From assembly GCA_946902985.2 (NCBI GenBank), contig OX336392.1, forward strand, positions 21,116,716-21,180,715: a stretch of 64,000 nt of DNA, in the 5' to 3' direction. Of this stretch, positions 10,184-19,822 are shown piece by piece. The first letter of the stretch is position 1. The number at the start of each line of letters is the position of its first letter. This DNA is from Meconema thalassinum. Taxonomy: Eukaryota > Arthropoda > Insecta > Orthoptera > Tettigoniidae. A program made the position numbers and the translations under genes. The notes below the pieces were generated by a model. That model had not been told where the DNA came from, did not search any database, and saw nothing but the letters and a program-made list of their open reading frames with translations.

Positions 10184-12647
10184 TGGTGCATTCTTGGAAT
10201 ACACGGTACGAGAGATTAAAATTTTGAATGCTTTTGCATGTTCTTTCCTTCCTCTTTGTCAAAGACCGACAGTGATCTATTTTCTCTTAGGTGTTCCGGT
10301 TGCTTATATCTTTTATGAGTCTGTTCCAGATATATATTCAATGACCCAACTAACGTCATATAGCAGCGAATATCTGAAGCTCTTCAACTCTTCCTCGTGC
10401 AAGAGGAATTCCTTCTCCATCTGGCCACCAGATTTTGCTGCCATCGCCAGCTATTATCTCCATGAGCAAGAGAACTACGTCTACTGTTTCACTCACCATG
10501 CTGCGCTAGTATCATCTGTTGTCAACTCTTTGAAGACCAGCTCACCAAGAGAAGATCATTTTTTGTTGTAACATTGGCAATGTTTATATGTTCTCCTTTT
10601 GTTTCCTACCCCCCACTCTTTTTCCCTTCCTTGGACCCTCCGTGCTCCGTTGAGCAGTCGACTTCTCAGTCGGCAGTTGACTCGATCAGTTGAAGCTCCT
10701 CTCGAGCTAGCCTCCTCAAACCAAGAGGCACAAACTCTTCTACGCCATGTTGGCAAGGTAGTTGTCATCCAGGGAAACTTCGCCTTCAACGTGAAATCAA
10801 GATAAGTACCATTTTAAAAGTTTTAACCTCATCTTCATGGTTTTAACTTCCACGTGCTTTTAATGATACTTTTATAGACAGTGTGAAATTATTTACTTTG
10901 GGGCAAAAAATCATTCTTCGTGGGATTTGCCATGTTGAGCTTTTGCTTGTATAAGCCAACTTTACTAAAAAAGAGCTTTCTTAAGCTATTCAAATGAGAA
11001 ATCCTCTCACTACGTGGGATATTACCTAACACCCGCTGTCTATAATTCATTAAGCTAGTTCCTCCGTTGGATTTTCTCAACCCCATTTTTCCACTAAGGT
11101 CGTTCTGGAACCTTCGAGATCTTGTACTCTATCTGCGAGTCTTGCCGTCAGGTATTTTTCACTCACTTGTGACAATAATATTTAAAATGAGGAATCTTCC
11201 TTACAAATTGTTGCAATAGCTAACTTTCTTCCACCGCTGGAACTACTGGAATGGTTTATGGTACATTTAATTGTAAATCACAACTTTTTCAAGAAATAGA
11301 CTCTCACCTATATAGTGCAATCAGTTATTTCCATAATTGCAATAACTTTCTTTCTCATAAACTTTAGTGTTTCTATAGTGAACTTTGCATCCATCTTTAT
11401 AGACTACAGTGATATCCAGTGCTTGTTCCACGTTTCTACCGCGTCGCGCTCGTCCGTTTACATTAAATACAGCCATGAACATTGATCCTATATCCCAATG
11501 ATCTTTCCTCAACCTTCTACTAACCACCAATATTAATAAAATTGTAACTTTCTTATAAGGTGTCACTCACGAAGTGCCCTTCCAACTTGGCTAGTTTAAC
11601 ATCAAGTAATTTCTGTATAATTAAATGTGTGATACACGATTCAAATTCACATTGTTCCTTTCCTATAATCAGGGAAAACAATTCTTTCAACTCTTGTGTG
11701 AGTTATTTTTAGGTCTCACTAAATGGGAACTGCCCCATTTGGCTCGTGATTCCTATCTACAATATAGGAAGTCGAGAACCTTCCTTTTAACTTTCTTCAG
11801 GTTTCACAGTAAGTGACCTGCCCTCTTTTGTATAATTCTCATATAGTAATTCTGTATAAATATAAGAAGTTGTAGGAACTTCTATCTTATTTTTCATGTT
11901 TTTATTATTGTTATTTTCGAAGTTGTCACTTTCTCTAGAACATTCTCTCAAGAATTTCTTAAGGTGCACTCTTTGTACTCCAATTCACGTTCAAACTTTA
12001 ATTACTTCATTGTTTATTTGTTTAAATCTTATAAAGATTTTAGAAACATGTAAGGTTTGAAACCTTGTAAATTGTCAATTGCCTGGAGCAAACGTTTAAT
12101 GTTGAGAGGTCTGCGACCCCATTTGTTAAAAAGTTCAAATGAACTATGTTTGTCAAAATTATATTACATGCTTGTTAATTTCCTCAAACTTCTTTGCATT
12201 GTTTAATAAATTAAATATTTGTTTTTGGATTCATCATTTCTCTGATACTACAGTTAGGCAAGATCCTGGCTTTCCTAGCTCTTCCTAGGTTTATGCCCTC
12301 GTTCATACTCAATAAAGCTTTTACTATTTGTCTTGCCAGACTATCACCCTTCCCTATAGTAGTCTTATTCGTGCTTGGGAGGAAATACACTAAAGCCTTT
12401 CTCTGGCAAACTGCCCAAGTCTTAGCTGCGGTTCCCGTCAGCTTCGACCAAGCTCGCACCTACTTTAGCTATCAGAGAGTTAATTTGCAGTTGCAACCGC
12501 TTCTAAGTGTGTTTAAAGTTAAACTTATTAATTTTGTGGGACTCTCCTCCTATTTTTCTATCCTTTTTCTCCAATCCAAAATCTACTTCCTTTTCTTAAT
12601 CATCTTCCCTTGGTGGGTGGGTTATTCCTCAGCCAATAAACTACCCA
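10184..12647 (+). mobile_element. 5' LTR of BEL/Pao element (about 2.46 kb)
   Basis: The LTR begins TGGTGCATTC and runs to about 12647, ending in CA five bases before a primer-binding-like site. Its twin begins at 16687. By eye the two differ by only about seven substitutions and two or three short indels over 2.46 kb. Signals inside include ctatatag near 11310 and AATAAA at 12310 and 12635. The length is far above the few hundred bases usual for BEL LTRs. A 125-codon ORF at its 5' end resembles nothing I recognise and is probably incidental. Confidence 0.9.
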
Positions 12648-12652
12648 AAATT

Positions 12653-12670
12653 TGGTGCCGAAACCCGGGA
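12653..12670 (+). promoter_or_regulatory. Putative tRNA primer-binding site of the BEL element
   Basis: TGGTGCCGAAACCCGGGA lies 5 nt after the LTR. It starts with TGG, complementary to the CCA tail of a tRNA, as retroviral-type priming requires. I cannot name the tRNA with confidence. Confidence 0.7.
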
Positions 12671-12911
12671 GAGTCCATTTGCTATGTCCATTGTTTGTCA
12701 AGTGTCATTTGACAATACTTTGCATATTACTAATATCTGTGTTGAATTTTTCAGCTATAATTACATCATGCAAAGCCTGTGAACGGGAAAGAGGCCGCTC
12801 CTGTCTCCTTTGGTGTGTCCTGTTCTTTCTACCTATTCGCTGCTGCAAACTTGACAGCATCTCCAAGGTTCTACAGTTTCGTGAGTTGTATTTCAATTTA
12901 TTCTCTTTATC

Positions 12912-13850
12912 ATGGCTCCTACTGAAAAAGATGAAACTCTCATTGCTAGACGTTCTTCCTATAAAGGGCAACTCACCAGATTCAGAAATTTCATCAGCAA
13001 ATTAAATCCCGCCGAGTGTGATTTAGACATCTTGACACATCGCCTTAAGTTGTACGAACGGTCCTATGATTATTATGATCAAATTCAAACCGAGATTGAA
13101 TCCGCTTGCCCAGAACTTCAATCAGATCGGGACGAGGTCGAACCCTTGTACTTTGAAGGGATTGCAAAGGCCCACCAACTGATCCGCAATATCTCAGAAC
13201 CGGACACTAGGGTCATCAATCCGGCCCAGTTCGCACCCGCTTCAGTTCACAAGAACAAACCGAAACCGTTACTTCCTAAGATAAGCCTACCGCACTTCTC
13301 AGGCAAGGAAGGTGAATGGTATACTTTTTATGAACTTTACTGCTCCCTAATTCATGAAAATACTGAAATCCCAGACATTAATAAGTTCTACTTCCTCCGC
13401 ACTTCTTTGGAATGTGAGGCCTTAGCCTTGGTGGAGTCACTGCCTTTAAGCGCAGACAACTACCACATCGCCTTTAATCTCCTTAAAGAGAGATATGGCA
13501 ATTTACGTTTGAGTGTAGCTCGCCACATACGCTGTCTCTTCAGCCTGCCAGCCGTCAAACCTAATGACGTCACCTCTTTAAGAAACCTCTTAGACTCTAT
13601 ACAGTTGAATGTCAGAGCATTATACCAACTTAAGCAGCCTGTCCAAACATGGGACACCATACTCATTCATCTGGCTACATCAAGATTCGATTTTTCAACT
13701 TTAAAGGCTTGGGAAATTGAACTCGCTCTCAAGGAAGAATTTTCCTTCGAACACTTAATCTCGTTTCTTAACAGCCGATGCCAAGTTCTTACAGCACTCT
13801 CATTTCAGTGCGAAAAGGTCGAAACGAATCATCAATCTCACATTTTTTAA
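12912..13850 (+). CDS. gag: BEL/Pao Gag (DUF1759-like)
   Basis: This 312-residue frame begins MAPTEKDETLIARR and contains the proline-rich entry PKISLPHFSGKEGEWYTF and the LKERYGNLR block. Both are diagnostic of the DUF1759 capsid region of BEL/Pao polyproteins. It would form the particle that packages the element RNA. ATG at 12912 follows a leader of about 240 nt after the primer-binding site. The frame stops at 13850 within a T6A8 homopolymer (13843-13856). The zinc-knuckle and protease region continues in the +1 frame, so either one base was gained or lost there or a programmed +1 shift is used. Most BEL elements use a single gag-pol frame, so an indel is likelier. Confidence 0.9.
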   Translation: MAPTEKDETLIARRSSYKGQLTRFRNFISKLNPAECDLDILTHRLKLYERSYDYYDQIQTEIESACPELQSDRDEVEPLYFEGIAKAHQLIRNISEPDTRVINPAQFAPASVHKNKPKPLLPKISLPHFSGKEGEWYTFYELYCSLIHENTEIPDINKFYFLRTSLECEALALVESLPLSADNYHIAFNLLKERYGNLRLSVARHIRCLFSLPAVKPNDVTSLRNLLDSIQLNVRALYQLKQPVQTWDTILIHLATSRFDFSTLKAWEIELALKEEFSFEHLISFLNSRCQVLTALSFQCEKVETNHQSHIF

Positions 13851-14900
13851 AAAAAACCTTGCTTTTTCAAAGGGACATCAGCCCCCATCTGTCGAGAACA
13901 AGCAAACCCGTTCTGCCTCTTTCAATCATGCAAGAGAACATATCAGGCCGCTTAACAAATCTTTAAAATGCACGCTCTGTAAAAAGCTTCACACATTGTA
14001 TTCGTGCAAATCCTTTAAAGAATTGTCTGTCGAAGATCGAAGGAAGTTTGTCTTCAATAGCAAACATTGCTTCAATTGCTCGTCACCTAAGCATTCTTCT
14101 TCAAACTGTACGTCATCAAATCTCTGTTTCCATTGTAAAAGACCGCATCATTCTTTATTGCACGTTCACGATAAATCGAGGTCATCAGTACCTGCCTCTT
14201 CAAGCTCCATGCAGAGCAGCTCCGAACAAACTAATGCTTCTTCCTGCATTTCTAACGCCCAAACTCCTCACAGTGCGCAAGCCCTTTTGACCACTGTACA
14301 ATTCGAAATCCAAGATAAATTTGGAAATTGGTTTAGAACCCGTGGTCTTCTCGATTCCGCTTCAACTCATAACTTTGTTTCGCAATCGTTGATTAAAAAA
14401 CTAGGTCTTTCGTCATCGCCCACTTCTATCAATGTGACCGGCATTGACAATTTGAAAACTCAAGTTTTGCAGTCTTCAAAATTGAAAATCAGAGACGTTT
14501 GCCAAAGAAACACCAATCTTAATGTAAACTGTCTCATTCTTACCAGTATTGGCAAAGACACTCCTAGCAGCTGTATTAATACCTCCGGATTAAAGATTCC
14601 TTCGCACTTAAGGTTAGCTGATCCTCAGTTTAATGCTCAAGGTCCCATTGATGTACTTTTCAGTGCCAATATTTTTTGGAAGTGCATTCGCAAACAAACA
14701 CGCAAGTTATCTTCAACCGTGGTCGCCAGTGACACCGATATTGGTTGGGTTATAACTGGTGAAATTCAATATCCCAGTGTTCAAACCAAAGCGCAATGTC
14801 ATTTCGTCACAGCTGACATAAATCCAATTTCTGAAAAAGAGAACGCTCATGTTTCAGATCTCAATATTTTTGAAAAACTCTTGCCGAAACGATGTCTTAT
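13849..14900 (+). CDS. pro: BEL/Pao zinc knuckles plus DUF1758 aspartic protease
   Basis: In the +1 frame after Gag come three cysteine knuckles: a CX2CX3HX4C form (CTLCKKLHTLYSC), a CX2CX4HX4C form (CFNCSSPKHSSSNC) and a CX2CX4HX4H form. A DUF1758 retroviral-type protease follows, with the active-site triplet seen as LLDSAS rather than the more common DSG. Its end is TDIGWVITGEI. The open frame runs on to 15192, but after about 14900 the sequence no longer resembles BEL Pol. The reverse-transcriptase start expected here is absent. Confidence 0.85.
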
Positions 14901-16195
14901 CGTGAACAACTACGCTACCTCTGTAAGTTGTTTAAATGGTTTTTCCTTCTTCCCGCACAAAATAGCAATTCAAGTTCGCCTTGCTTTGTGTTACTTCGTT
15001 TACCTTCTCATGTCATTTTTTATAGCAGGTAATTACTTAAACTCTTTCTCGAAAACTATCTTCCCCTTGTGTAAAACCATGGCTATCAGTCACCATCACT
15101 TTGCTGTAAGCCATGTTTCACTTCTTTCGTTATTTAGAAGGATGGCCACGGCCGGCTCCTCCCCCTTCCTCACAATTGGAAGTCTCTTATGAAACCGCTT
15201 GAAAATCTGAATTCCCTAACATCTAGAATAACTATTCTTATGCATAACCTTCCTCTCAATGTCCCAGCTTTTCTTCTCTGTTCGGAAGAATTAAGCTTTT
15301 TCCTGTCGAAAATTGTCGGATTCCGTGATCCTCTCAATTATGCGAAATTGATTTCCTACTCTATTTCATATGGCTTTAAATTGTTTGTTCACGTCCAAGT
15401 TACGATTGACTGCATGCCGTCCAACCTGAATATCTGCTTTAAGTCACAGCTGATTCAACAAGTGTTGTTTGTTTATTCCGAACTGCTTGTTTTTCAAACT
15501 TGTTTGTATACAAGCCCGAGGAAGGTCAAGTCACTGTTCATTTCCTGTATGCTTGCTAAAGGTCAAAGCAAGTTTCTCTTATCTCAACTCTGGCTGATTG
15601 CCAACCATTGTCTGGCGAGTCGCTACTGCAAGTACAGAAGCCGTTCACCTACTTCCCAAAATAAACTTGTTCCAGTTAAGGACTCTTTCAGCTATTTATA
15701 TGCCTTATCTCGTTGTACTATGTGTGTCAAGGCCGCGCTTGCCTGTGTCTTCCACTTACTCATGCTCGTATTCTATAACTGCTTCGATCCCTGTTTCAAA
15801 ACTTCGTTGCGTATTTCTCACGCGCTTATGTATTGCACTCTGCTCACATATTTTGAAATCTTATTGTTCATTGATGAACAAACTTGTTTTTTCTCGTCGT
15901 CACATTCGATGTGTTTTTGCATTTATAATTGTCACGTCACGTTTCTCGCTGACTTAAGTATTTTTCTGAGTAACCCCTTTGATACTCATTATAACTTGAG
16001 GTCATTGTTTATGGCTACTAGTTTGTTACCTATGGCGTTCTTGCTTTCTACTCGCATAGTTTCTTTGTTTATTTGGTATATTCTTGTCATGAATAGATGT
16101 ACTTGTTTCTATACGCTTTGTTTAAACTTGTTAATTCTCCTTTTGCATTGTATCGCAATCTTTACTAGTGCTTTAATTCCCTCAGCTTCTAGTTA
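14901..16195 (+). other. Pyrimidine-rich open region replacing BEL RT, RNase H and IN core
   Basis: Between the protease and the integrase C-terminus, where an intact element would have RT, RNase H and the integrase core, lies about 1.3 kb of T/C-rich sequence. From 15189 it is open on the plus strand for over 330 codons, in frame with the integrase end. The predicted peptide is hydrophobic and cysteine-rich, with no YXDD or DDE motif. Pyrimidine-rich sense strands contain few stop codons, so the open frame may be a composition effect. I do not recognise the sequence. Confidence 0.6.
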
Positions 16196-16730
16196 TTTTG
16201 TGATGGAAGATGTCGTTAATTCTCGTTATTTAACTCCGCTTTCTAATGACCCTGATGACCTCCTTCCACTTACACCTGGTCGCTTCCTTACACTCACTTC
16301 TCTCTCTGCCCCTCCTCCCCTTCCTAATTCTTACAGGGATTCCAATCTACCTATTGTTTGGCGTAAACTTGAAGCCCTCCGCAATTCCTTTTGGAAGAGG
16401 TGGAACTTGGAATATTTAACTTCCTTGCAACGGAGACAGAAGTGGTTTCTTTCCAGTCCCGACATTAAAGTGGGAGACTTGTTCTTAGTTAGGGATGTTT
16501 TTCCCCCCTTAGTCTGGATCTCGGGTAGAGTGACCGAGTGTTACCCTGGAAGAGATGGGAGAGTCAGGGTAGTCAGAGTCTTGACCACTAATGGTCAGAT
16601 CACAAGACTACTTCTCCGCAATTGCTTATTACCTTTAAATGTTTACTTGTTTTTCTTGTTCCCTGTTGGTGTTTCCCCTCCCAGTATGGTGCATTCTTGG
16701 AATACACGGTACGAGAGATTAAAATTTTGA
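16196..16730 (+). pseudogene. BEL/Pao integrase C-terminus (DUF5641-like)
   Basis: The frame contains VEDVVNSRYLTPLS-type sequence (read as MEDVVNSRYLTPLSNDPDD), then the FWKRWNLEYLTSLQRR and VGDLFLVRD blocks and a GRVTECYPGRDGRVRVV end. This is the known tail of BEL integrases. It finishes in the 3' LTR at 16730. The upstream DDE core is gone, so the protein cannot integrate DNA. Just before the 3' LTR the sequence is pyrimidine-rich (tttcccctccc), and I see no polypurine tract. Confidence 0.85.
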
Positions 16731-19153
16731 ATGCTTTTTCATGTTCTTTCCTTCCTCTTTGTCAAACACCGACAGTGATCTATTTTCTCTTAGGTGTTCC
16801 GGTTGCTTATATCTTTTATGAGTCTGTTCCAGATATATATTCAATGACCCAACTAACGTCATATAGCAGCGAATATCTGAAGCTCTTCAACTCTTCCTCG
16901 TGCAAGAGGAATTCCTTCTCCATCTGGCCACCAGATTTTGCTGCCATCGCCAGCTATTATCTCCATGAGCAAGAGAACTACGTCTACTGTTTCACTCACC
17001 ATGCTGCGCTAGTATCATCTGTTGTCAACTCTTTGAAGACCAGCTCACCAAGAGAAGATCATTTTTTGTTGTAACATTGGCAATGTTTATATGTTCTCCT
17101 TTTGTTTCCTACCCCCCACTCTTTTTCCCTTCCTTGGACCCTCCGTGCTCCGTTGAGCAGGTCTCACTTCTCAGTCGGCAGTTGACTCGATCAGTTGAAG
17201 CTCCTCTCGAGCTAGCCTCCTCAAACCAAGAGGCACAAACTCTTCTACGCCATGTTGGCAAGGTAGTTGTCATCCAGGGAAACTTCGCCTTCAACGTGAA
17301 ATCAAGATAAGTACCATTTTAAAAGTTTTAACCTCATCTTCATGGTTTTAACTTCCACGTGCTTTTAATGATACTTTTATAGACAGTGTGAAATTATTTA
17401 CTTTGGGGCAAAAAATCATTCTTCGTGGGATTTGCCATGTTGAGCTTTTGCTTGTATAAGCCAACTTTACTAAAAAAAGAGCTTTCTTAAGCTATTCAAA
17501 TGAGAAATCCTCTCACTACGTGGGATATTACCTAATACCCGCTGTCTATAATTCATTAAGCTAGTTCCTCCGTTGGATTTTCTCAACCCCATTTTTCCAC
17601 TAAGGTCGTTCTGGAACCTTCGAGATCTTGTACTCTATCTGCGAGTCTTGCCGTCAGGTATTTTTCACTCACTTGTGACAATAATATTTAAAATGAGGAA
17701 TCTTCCTTACAAATTGTTGCAATAGCTAACTTTCTTCCACCGCTGGAACTACTGGAATGGTTTATGGTACATTTAATTGTAAATCACAACTTTTTCAAGA
17801 AATAGACTCTCGCCTATATAGTGCAATCAGTTATTTCCATAATTGCAATAACTTTCTTTCTCATAAACTTTAGTGTTTCTATAGTGAACTTTGCATCCAT
17901 CTTTATAGACTACAGTGATATCCAGTGCTTGTTCCACGTTTCTACCGCGTCGCGCTCGTCCGTTTACATTAAATACGGCCATGAACATTGATCCTATATC
18001 CCAATGATCTTTCCTCAACCTTCTACTAACCACCAATATTAATAAAATTGTAACTTTCTTATAAGGTGTCACTCACGAAGTGCCCTTCCAACTTGGCTAG
18101 TTTAACATCAAGTAATTTCTGTATAATTAAATGTGTGATACACGATTCAAATTCACATTGTTCCTTTCCTATAATCAGGGAAAACAATTCTTTCAACTCT
18201 TGTGTGAGTTATTTTTAGGTCTCACTAAATGGAAACTGCCCCATTTGGCTCGTGATTCCTATCTACAATATAGGAAGTCGAGAACCTTCCTTTTAACTTT
18301 CTTCAGGTTTCACAGTAAGTGACCTGCCCTCTTTTGTATAATTCTCATATAGTAATTCTGTATAAATATAAGAAGTTGTAGGAACTTCTATCTTATTTTT
18401 CATGTTTTTATTATTGTTATTTTCGAAGTTGTCACTTTCTCTAGAACATTCTCTCAAGAATTTCTTAAGGTGCACTCTTTGTACTCCAATTCACGTTCAA
18501 ACTTTAATTACTTCATTGTTTATTTGTTTAAATCTTATAAAGATTTTAGAAACATGTAAGGTTTGAAACCTTGTAAATTGTCAATTGCCTGGAGCAAACG
18601 TTTAATGTTGAGAGGTCTGCGACCCCATTTGTTAAAAAGTTCAAATGAACTATGTTTGTCAAAATTATATTACATGCTTGTTAATTTCCTCAAACTTCTT
18701 TGCATTGTTTAATAAATTAAATATTTGTTTTTGGATTCATCATTTCTCTGATACTACAGTTAGGCAAGATCCTGGCTTTCCTAGCTCTTCCTAGGTTTAT
18801 GCCCTCGTTCATACTCAATAAAGCTTTTACTATTTGTCTTGCCAGACTATCACCCTTCCCTATAGTAGTCTTATTCGTGCTTGGGAGGAAATACACTAAA
18901 GCCTTTCTCTGGCAAACTGCCCAAGTCTTAGCTGCGGTTCCCGTCAGCTTCGACCAAGCTCGCACCTACTTTAGCTATCAGAGAGTTAATTTGCAGTTGC
19001 AACCGCTTCTAAGTGTGTTTAAAGTTAAACTTATTAATTTTGTGGGACTCTCCTCCTATTTTTCTATCCTTTTTCTCCAATCCAAAATCTACTTCCTTTT
19101 CTTAATCATCTTCCCTTGGTGGGTGGGTTATTCCTCAGCCAATAAACTACCCC
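16687..19153 (+). mobile_element. 3' LTR of BEL/Pao element
   Basis: It is near-identical to 10184-12647 at an offset of 6503-6506 bp. Its end merges with a C15 run (19150-19164), which hides the terminal CA and the target duplication. The low divergence between the LTRs indicates a recent insertion. The whole element (10184-19153) is therefore a young, non-autonomous BEL copy with LTRs making up over half its length. Confidence 0.9.
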
Positions 19154-19822
19154 CCCCCCCCCCCAAACGGAGACCAATTTTTTTTGCAAACTCGAAAAAC
19201 GAAAGCACAATAACCAGACAAATAAAACTTGGCGAATTTTAACTGAAAAACTGTTTTTTTTTATTTTATTCAATACTGAAAATATCTTTATTGCAATTAT
19301 GTTCTGTTACAACTGTACATATTTACAACTTCATACCTGTTATATAAAAACGATTATTTATATAACAAAATCAACTCGTCTATTTTGTTTAGCAAACCTT
19401 GTGATTACCGAATTGATGTTTATAGTGATGTCACGATGAATGTGCAGCAATGCACGGATGGGAATTTGGGGCTTTTTTTGCACCAAAATATTTTGCCGAC
19501 GTCCAAACTGCAAGCTTGGTTGGCAATTTAAGCTGTGACTTTCTCCCTTTGTCGGTACCAACTCGACTTGCCGAAACTGTAATGTACCATGATACTTTTC
19601 AATAAGATCGATGTAAAATTCGCAAAACACGCCCTTGCAATTTGTACGAATATTTTTGGTGCGCCAAACGCATCAAATTTCTATCCATGTAGCTTGCAAA
19701 AAAATTGGTCTGGTTTTGTACGTTTGGTTATTTTGTGATTGAGTTCTTAGTGATACCATTTTTCTTAACAATTTCGATTCTGTGATCCCCCCCCCCAAAG
19801 CCAAACTCTAGATCCACGCCTG
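19150..19822. mobile_element. Right part of the G/C-tract element, with inverted repeats
   Basis: After a C15 run, ccaaacg followed by agaccaattttttttgcaa (19162-19192) recurs as its reverse complement near 19694-19729 (tgcaaaaaaattggtct, then cgtttgg). The region thus has foldback arms about 0.5 kb apart. A second C-run (19786-19795) and a tctagatccacgcctgtg end precede the LINE resumption at 19823. The family is unknown, and no transposase is visible. Confidence 0.5.

Noticed and set aside
10556..12459. ORFs within the long LTRs, mirrored at 17.1-19.2 kb
   Set aside because: Their duplication only reflects LTR identity. None resembles a known protein, and start and stop positions differ between the two LTRs.
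13460..13666. Minus-strand ORF inside BEL gag
   Set aside because: It is a shadow frame. The DUF1759 signatures are on the plus strand.
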